Positions 43,115 through 51,677 of a DNA stretch of 64,000 bases are shown here, one piece after another. The translations under genes and the position numbers were made by a program. The notes beneath the pieces are model-generated. The model was not told where the DNA came from and searched no databases. It was given only the letters and a program-made list of their open reading frames with translations. Origin of the DNA: Terriglobia bacterium (lineage in GTDB: Bacteria; Acidobacteriota; Terriglobia; Terriglobales; Acidobacteriaceae); NCBI GenBank assembly GCA_021324365.1, contig JAJPJE010000032.1, forward strand, positions 1-64,000. Direction: 5' to 3'. The first letter of the stretch is position 1. Every line of letters starts with the position of its first letter.

Positions 43115-43972
43115 CTATCGCTGTCCCCATTTCAGCTTCGTCCGAAGGACGTCGAAGAAAGTCCGCTTCATTCGCAACAATGACGTCTTGTAGGGCGACT
43201 TCCTGCATTGCAGGCGGTCACCCTGGCAGAGCGGCATTCCCATTTGTCCATCGATGCTGAGAAATGCTTCGTCGCACGTGGAGCCGACCACCAGTTCGAT
43301 TTCGATGTCGTCGGGAAGGACAATAGGCCGGTGAGTTAACGAATGCGGGCAAATCGGCGAGATCACCAGGGCCTCGACCGAAGGCGTGAGAATCGGGCCA
43401 CCTGCGGCCAGCGAATACGCGGTGGAACCAGTCGGAGTGGCGATGATCAGTCCATCGCCCTTGTAGCTGGAAACAAAGCCTCCCCGGAGGTACAGATCGA
43501 AGCTAGCCAGGCGCGCGATGGTGCTCTTGCCGATCACGACATCATTCAGAGCATGAAATTCCGAAATCTGCCGCGAATCGCGCACGACCCTTGCGTGCAG
43601 CATGGCACGTTTTTCGACCGAGCAGGCGCCCGACTGAATGCCCTCGAGTGTGGCATACAGATCGTCGATCGGAACTTCCGTCAGGAATCCGAGGGACCCA
43701 AGATTCACGCCAAGAATCGGAACTGCCGTTGCCGCGAATACACGCGCTGCCGAAAGTAATGTTCCGTCTCCGCCCAGCACGATAACCAGTTCCGGAGACT
43801 TCGACGCTAACTGCTCCCGGTCCACCACGATCTCCGGTTCGTTCAGATACGTGGCCGATTCCCGGTCAATGTAGACGCTGTATTGGTGATCGATGAGCCA
43901 TCGAAGCAGCGCTGGCAGAATTTCAGCAACCTCAGGCTTCTCCGGCTTGGAAACAATGGCGGCGACTTTCAT
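43115..43972 (-). CDS. nadK: NAD kinase
   Basis: A 285-residue ATP-NAD kinase. The GGDGT motif (67-71) is followed by NLGSLGFLTE, then NDVVIGKS and GDGLIIATPTGSTAYSLAAG for NAD binding. It makes NADP. Typical length. Same strand as and downstream of tlyA (92 bases between). Confidence 0.95.
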   Translation of the reverse strand: MKVAAIVSKPEKPEVAEILPALLRWLIDHQYSVYIDRESATYLNEPEIVVDREQLASKSPELVIVLGGDGTLLSAARVFAATAVPILGVNLGSLGFLTEVPIDDLYATLEGIQSGACSVEKRAMLHARVVRDSRQISEFHALNDVVIGKSTIARLASFDLYLRGGFVSSYKGDGLIIATPTGSTAYSLAAGGPILTPSVEALVISPICPHSLTHRPIVLPDDIEIELVVGSTCDEAFLSIDGQMGMPLCQGDRLQCRKSPYKTSLLRMKRTFFDVLRTKLKWGQR

Positions 43973-44064
43973 TCAGGCAGTGCATCACAACCGATGCGAA
44001 TTCGAATTGTATCGGATCAATGCAGCCAGATCGACCTGCAACGAGGGAAGGCTCCTAAGTGTGA

Positions 44065-44826
44065 TCAACTCTTAACTGCATTGTCATTTGCCGGTTGAGC
44101 ATAGAGTAGGAATTCTCGGTTCCCTTCTGTGCCCAGGATCGGCGACTCGATGGGCTCTTTCACACTGAAATTAAGCAGTCGCAATGCGTCTTTAACCTTC
44201 ACTACAGCGGCCGAGTGCGCCTGCGGGTCACGAACGATACCGCCTTTTCCGACCTGTTCTCGGCCAACTTCGAACTGCGGTTTCACGAGAACCACAATGC
44301 TTGGCCGGGCGCCTAGACTTCGAGCCGCGTCTACGACGGCGGGCAAAACTAATGTTGAGGAAATGAAAGAAACGTCCATTACGATCAGATCGACAGCTTC
44401 GCCAAGATCTTCCGCCTCGAGATAACGTGCATTGGTCTTTTCTAACAAGCGCACCCGCGCGTCCTTTCGCAGTTTGAAGTCAATCTGGCCGTATCCCGTA
44501 TCGACTGCAATCACTTTTTTTGCGCCATGTTGCAGGAGACAGTCGGTAAAACCTCCGGTAGAAGCGCCGATATCCAGGCATGTCTTGTCACGGAGATCGA
44601 TTCCCCAGTACTGCAATGCAGCCTCAAGCTTCAGGCCGCCACGACTCACGTAGCGGAGGTCGTCCCCAAGCATTCTTATGTCGGAATCCGCAGGTACAGG
44701 TGTGCCCGGTTTTTCGATCCTTTGTCCATCCACCAACACTTTGCCGGCCAGAATGAGTGCCTGCGCGCGTTCGCGGGAAGGAACGATTCCCTTATCGACC
44801 AGCAATTTATCGATCCGAACTTTCAA
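44065..44826 (-). CDS. tlyA: TlyA family S4/FtsJ methyltransferase
   Basis: A 253-residue protein: N-terminal S4 RNA-binding domain (VRIDKLLVDKGIVPSRERAQ) and a FtsJ-type methyltransferase (CLDIGASTGGFTDCLLQHGA, VIAVDTGYGQ, VDLIVMDVSFIS, VLVKPQFEVGRE). TlyA proteins 2'-O-methylate cytidines of 16S and 23S rRNA in actinobacteria; many are still annotated as hemolysin A. Upstream of nadK, as in many genomes. Confidence 0.92.
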   Translation of the reverse strand: MKVRIDKLLVDKGIVPSRERAQALILAGKVLVDGQRIEKPGTPVPADSDIRMLGDDLRYVSRGGLKLEAALQYWGIDLRDKTCLDIGASTGGFTDCLLQHGAKKVIAVDTGYGQIDFKLRKDARVRLLEKTNARYLEAEDLGEAVDLIVMDVSFISSTLVLPAVVDAARSLGARPSIVVLVKPQFEVGREQVGKGGIVRDPQAHSAAVVKVKDALRLLNFSVKEPIESPILGTEGNREFLLYAQPANDNAVKS

Positions 44827-45168
44827 CTTGTCGTCTGCCTTTTGACGTACGCCTCTGTAAATGTTCGATTAAATTCGTCTGCCACTTATTTCTTTCGATT
44901 CACGGAATCGTTAGCACTTGTTCATGTGCAATGTGTTGAACATACGGCTTTTGTTGACCTTACGCATCCCTTATTCTCAATTTCCACAAAATTTTCCACA
45001 GCGGTGTTGAAAAATACGAGCTGGCTTTGGCATAAAAATTCCTGCTGATTTTCATTCGAATACAGGTTTTCGCTTATCGCGAAGTTTGGGCATCGCGCTG
45101 CACACGCCGGTTAACCTGCTGAGAAAAACGTCGAGTACAATCCTCGGTTAGGCGGCCACCCATTTCGA
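44827..45168. other. 342-base intergenic region with DnaA-box-like sites
   Basis: AT-rich for this genome. ATTTCCACA (44980-44988) and TTTTCCACA (44992-45000) differ by two and one base from the DnaA box TTATCCACA, and GTGTTGAAAAA follows. It contains promoters of two divergent genes. I see no RNA gene. Whether DnaA binds here is inference. Confidence 0.4.
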
Positions 45169-46056
45169 ATGACAGCTCAAAACAGTAAGCAGCTCAAGAC
45201 AACACTGAAACGGCGACAGTCACTCGCACCGCCGTTGGCGACTACTGATCTGCTGAAAGACATGTATCGGCGTATGCTTCATATCCGGAAACTGTGCGGG
45301 CACGAATGCAGCTGTTCGGGGTTGTTAGAACCAAAAATAAATTCGGAAGGGGTTACAGTTGGCGTTGCTGTCGAACTACAAGCCAAGGATACCCTTTGCG
45401 CCGAGCTTACGCATCTTCTCCAGTGCGCGGCTTCGACGACCGGCACCGAATTTCGCAGCGTGATGACTTCCCTCACACGCAACCGCGGTCAGTTACCATT
45501 GCGCCTCTGGAGAGGAGGCCCGGGCATTGTTCCGCCGGACTCATCCGGCCGTGCGCAGATCGCGTTGGGAGTAGGCGTGGCGCATGCATTCCGCGCACTG
45601 GAGCAGCCAGCGGTATGCGTAGTTTTGGCCGGTGCATGGAGCAGCAGCCTGATTTCGGCGTTCGAATCCTTAGAACTCGCTGCGCTGCAGAAGCTGCCCG
45701 TGATCTTCTTGATCGAAAACACATTCAACGGGGAAGCCGACCAGCATCATACTTTTCGAGTATTTCTTGATCAGGTGGGATTCCCGAGTATTCCCGTTGA
45801 CGGCAACGACAGCATTGCAGTACATCGTGTGGCAACGGAGGCCGTTCAGCGCGCGCGCATGGGAGGTGGCCCAACGCTTATCGAATGCCAGATCGCATCG
45901 GCAGCCGATGCCCTGCGACTTGGGCTTGCAGCAGACCCCCTTGTTCACATGCAGGAGTATTTGAGAAAACACGGGCTGTGGTCGGACGCATGGAACCAGG
46001 AGCTACAACTTGAGTTGAACAGCTTACGTAATCAAGTCGCCACAGACAGCCAGTGA
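45169..46056 (+). CDS. E1-alpha-like thiamine-enzyme homologue lacking the metal-binding Asp (probable pseudoenzyme)
   Basis: A 295-residue protein with the fold pattern of 2-oxoacid dehydrogenase E1 alpha: DLLKDMYRRMLHIRKL, IALGVGVAHAFRAL, AALQKLPVIFLIENT and GGPTLIECQ. In active enzymes the segment before is GDG, which binds Mg-TPP; here it is G155-A156-W157, so the metal Asp is lost, while Asn184 of the motif end remains. The N-terminal substrate-loop His residues are also not seen, and the chain is shorter than E1 alpha (~330). No E1 beta or E2 gene follows. A regulatory or structural role is inferred. Confidence 0.72.
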   Translation: MTAQNSKQLKTTLKRRQSLAPPLATTDLLKDMYRRMLHIRKLCGHECSCSGLLEPKINSEGVTVGVAVELQAKDTLCAELTHLLQCAASTTGTEFRSVMTSLTRNRGQLPLRLWRGGPGIVPPDSSGRAQIALGVGVAHAFRALEQPAVCVVLAGAWSSSLISAFESLELAALQKLPVIFLIENTFNGEADQHHTFRVFLDQVGFPSIPVDGNDSIAVHRVATEAVQRARMGGGPTLIECQIASAADALRLGLAADPLVHMQEYLRKHGLWSDAWNQELQLELNSLRNQVATDSQ

Positions 46057-46129
46057 ACTAGCGCCGATGTGAGCAAATTTCACCCGGTCCGGGCCAGCAA
46101 ATCGCTTTGCTCATGCTACACTCGGCTTA

Positions 46130-46387
46130 ATGGAGACGATGGGAGTGGAACCTCGGCAGGTCGTTCTTTATTCGCGAAAAGGCTGTCACCTGTGCGAAAT
46201 CGTAAAGGAGTCGTTGAGCAAACTTTCGCGTCGTGGCGGCTTTGAGTGGCGCGAAGTCGATGTGGACTCTGATGGTGAACTGCGCCGCCGTTTTACTGAC
46301 GAAGTGCCAGTTGTTTTCATCGACGGCCGAAAGGCTTTCAAATATCGGATGGACGAGCGCGAGTTTCTGCGTAAAGTCTCTTCCTGA
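46130..46387 (+). CDS. Glutaredoxin-like thioredoxin-fold protein
   Basis: An 85-residue protein with C19-H-L-C22 at the start of helix 1, VEPRQVVLYSRKGCHLCE, and cis-Pro segment EVPVVFIDGRKAF. This fits the glutaredoxin-like DUF836/NrdH-like group, a thiol-disulfide exchanger. With bacillithiol synthesis indicated elsewhere it could act as a bacilliredoxin (speculative). Starts at ATG 46130 or 46139. 39 bases before the acyl-CoA ligase gene, probably co-transcribed. Confidence 0.85.
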   Translation: METMGVEPRQVVLYSRKGCHLCEIVKESLSKLSRRGGFEWREVDVDSDGELRRRFTDEVPVVFIDGRKAFKYRMDEREFLRKVSS

Positions 46388-46425
46388 TTTTCCTGTCGCT
46401 CAGGGCCACTGTTGAATCCTCGCTC

Positions 46426-47991
46426 ATGCTTCGAACGAAGCTTTACGCAGATCCGAGCAGCGTATTTGTTCACGACCTGGTTACTCGTGCTGCACTTCGC
46501 TTCGGTGAGGACGTCGCAATTGTGGACGGTTCCTCGTCTCCGCCGCGCAGACTCAGCTTTTCGGAATACGCCGATTCGGTAGAACGCCTCGCCCGAGGCC
46601 TTGTTTCCGCCGGCATCCAACCCGGTGATGTCGTCGCAGCCTTTCTCCCGAATTCCTGGGAATTCTGTGTTTTCTACCACGCCGCCACGATGGCGGGTGC
46701 GATTCCGACGCTTGTAAATCCGTCTTATCGCGAACGTGAATTGCGTTACCAACTGGAAGTTTCTGGATCGAAGCTGTTGGTCACGGACGGCCCGCTCATA
46801 GCCGGAGTCAATCTCGACGGTTTGCCCAGCCTGAAACGGGTGTATACGACGCGCAGTCATGGTGCGGGTAGCGAAAGCTTTTCCGACCTGCTGTCTTCCA
46901 CCAGCGCGGCTTTACCGGAACGCTCAGACAACAAGGCGACGCTGGCAGCTCTTCCGTTCTCCAGCGGAACCACGGGCCTGCCGAAAGGCGTCATGTTGAC
47001 GCACTACAATCTGGTAGCAAATGTCTTTCAGTTGCTGGGCGAAACTGCGTTGCCACTGGAACACGAAGACACAACGCTCTGTTTTCTTCCCCTTTATCAC
47101 ATCTATGGACTCAACGTCGCGCTGAACCCTTCTTTTGTGCATGGGGTCAAGCTGGTGCTGATGCCGCGCTTCGAGGTCGCCCAGGCGATCTCGATGATCC
47201 GCTCGGAACACGTGCGCTTTATTCCCTGTGTTCCGCCGGTGCTGAATGCGTTTCTGCGAGCGGCAGAAAGCGGTGAGTTTCCGCGCGATCATGGCATTCG
47301 TTGGGTAAAATCCGGCGCGGCGCCTTTGCCGGCCGAACTGGCACGGCAATTTAGCGATAGGACCGGAATTCCGATCCTGCAAGGTTATGGAATGACCGAA
47401 GCGTCGCCGGTCACTCATATCGGCGTGCTCGATGCAGCTCTGGCGAAAGCAGACTCGATTGGATTGCCTCTGGCGCAAACCAACTGCCGCATTCTCGATG
47501 TGCAGAGCGGCGTTGAGACCAGCGGCCCTGGGGAACTCGTCATGCGTGGTCCCCAATTTATGCTGGGATATTGGAACTCTCCGGAATCCACCGCCGACGT
47601 GCTGCGCGATGGTTGGTATTGGTCGGGCGACATTGTCACGCGCGACGAACTGGGCCGGTACACGGTCGTCGACCGTCGTAAGGAGATGATCAAGTTTAAG
47701 GGCTTCTCTGTCGCACCCGCGGAAGTGGAAGCGGTACTGATGGAACATCCGGCTGTTCGCGATTGTGGAGTAGTCGGGCGTGCCGATGAGGAAGCTGGCG
47801 AAATCCCCTGCGCATTTGTTGTGCTGCGAGACGGTTTTGTTGAATCCGAACAACTACGGCGCGACGTTTGCGGCTTCGTCGGCGAGCGCCTCACGCATTA
47901 CAAGCAGCCCCGCGACATACGATTCGTCGCCGTTGTACCGCGCAACCCTTCCGGGAAGATTCTCCGCCGCAGATTGCGCGAGCAACTCTGA
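46426..47991 (+). CDS. AMP-forming acyl-CoA ligase (4-coumarate/long-chain acyl-CoA ligase type)
   Basis: A 521-residue ANL superfamily enzyme. The phosphate-binding loop is S179-SGTTGLPKG188; then YGMTEASPVTH, GWYWSGDIVTRDELGRYTVVDR (hinge) and the catalytic Lys in NPSGKILRRRL near the C-terminus. It activates a carboxylic acid as acyl-AMP and forms the CoA thioester; the acid cannot be told from sequence. Converges with the next gene by 13 bases. Confidence 0.92.
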   Translation: MLRTKLYADPSSVFVHDLVTRAALRFGEDVAIVDGSSSPPRRLSFSEYADSVERLARGLVSAGIQPGDVVAAFLPNSWEFCVFYHAATMAGAIPTLVNPSYRERELRYQLEVSGSKLLVTDGPLIAGVNLDGLPSLKRVYTTRSHGAGSESFSDLLSSTSAALPERSDNKATLAALPFSSGTTGLPKGVMLTHYNLVANVFQLLGETALPLEHEDTTLCFLPLYHIYGLNVALNPSFVHGVKLVLMPRFEVAQAISMIRSEHVRFIPCVPPVLNAFLRAAESGEFPRDHGIRWVKSGAAPLPAELARQFSDRTGIPILQGYGMTEASPVTHIGVLDAALAKADSIGLPLAQTNCRILDVQSGVETSGPGELVMRGPQFMLGYWNSPESTADVLRDGWYWSGDIVTRDELGRYTVVDRRKEMIKFKGFSVAPAEVEAVLMEHPAVRDCGVVGRADEEAGEIPCAFVVLRDGFVESEQLRRDVCGFVGERLTHYKQPRDIRFVAVVPRNPSGKILRRRLREQL

Positions 47992-48004
47992 AGGGTGCTG
48001 CTAC

Positions 48005-48400
48005 CTACTTCTGTTTGGCGGGTGGATCTTTATAGATGGAGTACTGTTCCTGCGGGCGCTTCAGTTTGATCGTGATTTCCTTTGTCGCCTCGTTGATATC
48101 GTAGTCCTCACCATATGTTTGAAAGCCAGGCGCAATCACCTGGATCAAAATCTTCCCATACGGAAGGCCTGAATAGCTGGCATTGCCTTCAGCGTCGGTT
48201 TTCAGCTCCATTCCGCCCGCAGACGTTTTTCCGTGCTCGTTGACGTCGTGCAAAATCACGGCCGCATTGCGGATCGGCTTGCCGTTGTCGGCTTTCAGAA
48301 CCTTGACGCTGAGATCGGAAGCCGGCTCGTCCTTCGCCCAGCCCAAAATCGCAATGCCCAGTAGGAGGATGACCGGGAGACAAACCCTCATCTTTTTCAT
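48005..48400 (-). CDS. Exported carboxypeptidase-regulatory-like domain protein
   Basis: A 131-residue protein: signal peptide (VCLPVILLLGIAILGWA) and one transthyretin-like beta-sandwich (VKVLKADNGKPIRNAAVILH, KTDAEGNASYSGLPYGKILIQV). Such domains bind ligands or stabilise surface proteins. 31 bases downstream of fur on the same strand, so possibly co-transcribed. Confidence 0.82.
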   Translation of the reverse strand: MKKMRVCLPVILLLGIAILGWAKDEPASDLSVKVLKADNGKPIRNAAVILHDVNEHGKTSAGGMELKTDAEGNASYSGLPYGKILIQVIAPGFQTYGEDYDINEATKEITIKLKRPQEQYSIYKDPPAKQK

Positions 48401-48431
48401 GCGGGAATTTTACGCCTGAGAAGCCGGGCGT

Positions 48432-48944
48432 TCAACTGGAGACGGAAGGCTGACGACCCATCTTGTTCCGGCATTCTTCACAAACACCGTAGATCTGGAA
48501 AGTATGCCGTGTCGTAAGGTATCGGTGTTTTTTGCCCACCGCTTTCTCCAGATGCTCGATTTCGGGAGAGAAAAACTCGACCGACGATCCACACTCGGTG
48601 CAGACCATGTGGTGATGGCTGCGCCGATTGTATTGATGTTCGTACCTGGCAATTCCGTCGTGGAAGGCTACTTCGCTGGCTAGCCCACATTCCGCAAGCA
48701 GCTTTAGCGTGCGATAGACTGTTGTGAAGCCTATCTTCGGATCTTTCTTTCGAACAAGCCGGAACAATTCGTCTGTCGAAAGATGATCGTGAGTTTCGAG
48801 GAAGGTAAGAAGGATCGTGTCGCGCTGCCCGGTGTGTTTCAAGCCGACTTTTCGAAGATGCTGATGCAGAATGTCTGTGGCCTCGCGAATCATTTCGCCC
48901 GAGACATTCGCATGATCATCAATTCTCTTTGGCAGCATTCCCAT
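48432..48944 (-). CDS. Fur family transcriptional regulator
   Basis: A 170-residue protein. Winged helix with FTTVYRTLKLLAECGLASEV, the metal region HQYNRRSHHHMVC, and structural zinc pairs C115-x-x-C118 and C155-x-x-C158. It could be Fur, PerR or Zur; the residues seen do not settle it. ~20 extra N-terminal residues. Divergent from the penicillin acylase gene across ~185 bases. Confidence 0.9.
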   Translation of the reverse strand: MGMLPKRIDDHANVSGEMIREATDILHQHLRKVGLKHTGQRDTILLTFLETHDHLSTDELFRLVRKKDPKIGFTTVYRTLKLLAECGLASEVAFHDGIARYEHQYNRRSHHHMVCTECGSSVEFFSPEIEHLEKAVGKKHRYLTTRHTFQIYGVCEECRNKMGRQPSVSS

Positions 48945-49129
48945 CTTTGAGAAAAGGTCCTGTAATGATTGCAGTATAGCCCCTCGGCAGGAGCTATTGG
49001 TCGCGTGACGTAGGTTTTCATTTGCTCAATATCAGGTCACATTGGCCTTCTAGACCTGTCCCGGGGAGCAAAATGCTGTAAACCACTCATTGTCCGGAGT
49101 TCCATCGCACACATACAATTGTCCCATTT

Positions 49130-51580
49130 ATGGCTACGACGGTTGCAGGCTCCTATATTCGGCGTACCTCGAACCCCGTGCTTCGTGTCACCTTAATTAC
49201 CGCCGCGATCGTCATTGTGGTGTTGGCCGGCGCCACGCTCTGGTTCTTTGGAGCCGCTCGGGCCGGCCTTCCGCAACTGGATGGCACGATCTCTGTCTCG
49301 GGACTCAATACGCCGGTACAGGTGATTCGCGACCATCAGGGAGTTCCCCATATCCGCGCGCACAGCCTGGATGATCTGTTCTTCGCACAAGGATACGTCA
49401 CCGCCCAGGACCGGCTTTGGCAGATGGATCTTACGCGGCGCTTTGCGGCCGGCGAGCTTTCCGAGGTATTCGGCGCAGCAGCAATCCCACAGGATCGGGA
49501 GCAGCGAATTCTCGGTTTTCGCCATTTGGCTGAAACCTCTGTTCAATACCTGAGCGATAGCGACAAACGCTATCTCGACGACTATAGCCGTGGCGTCAAT
49601 GCCTATATAGCCGAGCGGCAACAGAAACGTACTCTTCCCCTGGAGTTCCGCATTCTTCGCTATGAGCCAAAACCATGGACCGTTGCCGATTCCCTTCTTG
49701 TCGGCATCAACATGGCACAGACCTTGAACTTTTACTGGGTCCCAGAAATGCTCGGCCGCGACAAAGTAGCTACCAAGGTGGGTCCTCAGCTCGCCGCCGA
49801 ACTGTTCCCGACCACTTCGTGGCGTGATCATCCTCCGAGCATGGACCCTTCGCTTCGGATCGATCTGCCGCAACATGCAGTTTATCGGCATCCCCGCGTT
49901 GGAGATACCGTCCCTCGCGCGTCATACCAAGCATCCTCGCTCATCGATGTTGCCGCCCATCCTCCTGGTTCCAACGATTGGGTTATCTCCGGAGCGCACA
50001 CAGCATCGGGCAAGCCTTTGCTTTCGAATGATATGCATCTCCCCATCCAGATTCCGAATGTCTGGTACGAGGCGCAACTCGAAGCACCCGATTTCAATGT
50101 CGCCGGTGTGACTCTGCCGGGGTTGCCGTTCGTAATCGTCGGACACAACCAGCGGATTGCGTGGGGATTCACGAATGTGGGTCCCGCGGTTACCGATCTC
50201 TACGTCGAGAACTTCAATGCGGACGGTGAATACCAGGCTCCAGACGGCTGGAAAGAACCTGAGCATAGAAAAGAAGTAATCCACGTAAAAGATGGAAGCG
50301 ACATAGATCTGGATGTGGTGGTAACCAGGCACGGGCCCGTCATTACTGATCTGTTTCCGGGCGAGACACGCAAACTGGCGTTGAAATGGAATATCTACGA
50401 TCCGGGAATTGTGCAGATTCCATTTCTCGATGTGAACGCTGCCCAGAATTGGGATCAGTTTCGTAAGGCCTTCTCGCGTTACGGCGCGCCATCGCAGAAT
50501 GTGGTTTACGGCGACGTTGACGGAAATATTGGCTACTTCGTAAACGGCAAGATCCCCATTCGGACCAATTCCGATGCGATCGCACCCGTTCCCGGCAACG
50601 ACAATGCGCATGAATGGACGGGCTACATCCCATTCGATCAACTGCCCACCGCCTACAATCCAGCTTCCGGCATCCTTGCGACGGCAAACGGAAGAATTAC
50701 ACCGGACGGCTACCCGTATATCATTGGCTTCGAGTGGGACGCGTCGATTCGAACGCAGCGAATTTATCGCTACCTGGAAGCGAATAAGAAGTTCACACCT
50801 GCAGATATGCTGACGCTGCAGACTGATGTTTACTCCGACTACGATCGATTCCTGGCGCAACGCTTTGCTTACGCGGTCGATCACAGTCAAACTGCAACGC
50901 CCCGAGCGAAACAGGCTGCCGAGCTTTTGCGAAACTGGGACGGCATCCTCTCGGTGAGTTCTCCGGCTCCAACTATCGTTTCGCGTGCCCGGGATCAACT
51001 GCAGCGGCTGCTTCTGGAACCCAAACTTGGCGCCGCGTCAGACGACCCCAAAGTGCGCACAGGATGGCGCGAGTACCACTGGTTCATGTCATCGGCATGG
51101 CTTGAAAGCACCCTAACGCATCAGCCAAAGAACTGGTTACCACCTAATTTTTCCAGCTACGACGAACTGCTGACCGCCGCTCTCGATGCTGCTGTCACCG
51201 CCAAGGATGCGCCTCCCGGCCTGTCTACATGGAATTGGGGCAAGGTACACACCATCAACGTGCAACACATCCTCTTCAGCCGGTTTCCCATTATCCGTCG
51301 CTGGGCTGAAACGGGCGTGCTGCCGTTGCCTGGAGATGGAACCACGGTGAAACAAGCTGCTGGAAATGTCGGTCCTTCCCAACGCCTGACCGTTGATTTT
51401 TCTAATCTCGACAACAGCACGCTGAACATCGTGAATGGACAGGGCGGAAACTTGCTTAGTCCCTATTTCAATGATCAGTGGGGAAACTGGTATCACGGCA
51501 CCGCGCTGAAGCTGCCATTTTCCGATGATGCGGTGGACGGCGCGAAAGAGCACGAACTCACGCTCGAACCCGGCAAGTAA
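49130..51580 (+). CDS. Penicillin acylase family Ntn-hydrolase
   Basis: An 816-residue precursor. N-terminal membrane helix or signal anchor (about 20-40). The alpha segment ends before PPG-S281-NDWVISG; Ser281 becomes the N-terminal nucleophile after self-cleavage. NDMHLPIQIPNVWYEAQLEA and GHNQRIAWGFTNVGPAVTDLY are family signatures, with Asn of WNWGKVHTI-like region further on. It hydrolyses amide bonds, such as acyl-homoserine lactones or beta-lactams. Substrate unknown; quorum quenching is possible. Confidence 0.93.
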   Translation: MATTVAGSYIRRTSNPVLRVTLITAAIVIVVLAGATLWFFGAARAGLPQLDGTISVSGLNTPVQVIRDHQGVPHIRAHSLDDLFFAQGYVTAQDRLWQMDLTRRFAAGELSEVFGAAAIPQDREQRILGFRHLAETSVQYLSDSDKRYLDDYSRGVNAYIAERQQKRTLPLEFRILRYEPKPWTVADSLLVGINMAQTLNFYWVPEMLGRDKVATKVGPQLAAELFPTTSWRDHPPSMDPSLRIDLPQHAVYRHPRVGDTVPRASYQASSLIDVAAHPPGSNDWVISGAHTASGKPLLSNDMHLPIQIPNVWYEAQLEAPDFNVAGVTLPGLPFVIVGHNQRIAWGFTNVGPAVTDLYVENFNADGEYQAPDGWKEPEHRKEVIHVKDGSDIDLDVVVTRHGPVITDLFPGETRKLALKWNIYDPGIVQIPFLDVNAAQNWDQFRKAFSRYGAPSQNVVYGDVDGNIGYFVNGKIPIRTNSDAIAPVPGNDNAHEWTGYIPFDQLPTAYNPASGILATANGRITPDGYPYIIGFEWDASIRTQRIYRYLEANKKFTPADMLTLQTDVYSDYDRFLAQRFAYAVDHSQTATPRAKQAAELLRNWDGILSVSSPAPTIVSRARDQLQRLLLEPKLGAASDDPKVRTGWREYHWFMSSAWLESTLTHQPKNWLPPNFSSYDELLTAALDAAVTAKDAPPGLSTWNWGKVHTINVQHILFSRFPIIRRWAETGVLPLPGDGTTVKQAAGNVGPSQRLTVDFSNLDNSTLNIVNGQGGNLLSPYFNDQWGNWYHGTALKLPFSDDAVDGAKEHELTLEPGK

Positions 51581-51677
51581 AGTTGCTCGTTGTCCCTGCA
51601 AGTAAAAGCCGTTAGACTGCCAGTCGCGCCGGGGGCCATTCGAAATACTCACAGGCCCGCTGCTGGAGAACCGCCCC

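Noticed and set aside
49922-50998. A 358-codon minus-strand frame
   Set aside because: Antisense within the penicillin acylase gene, whose motifs are complete.
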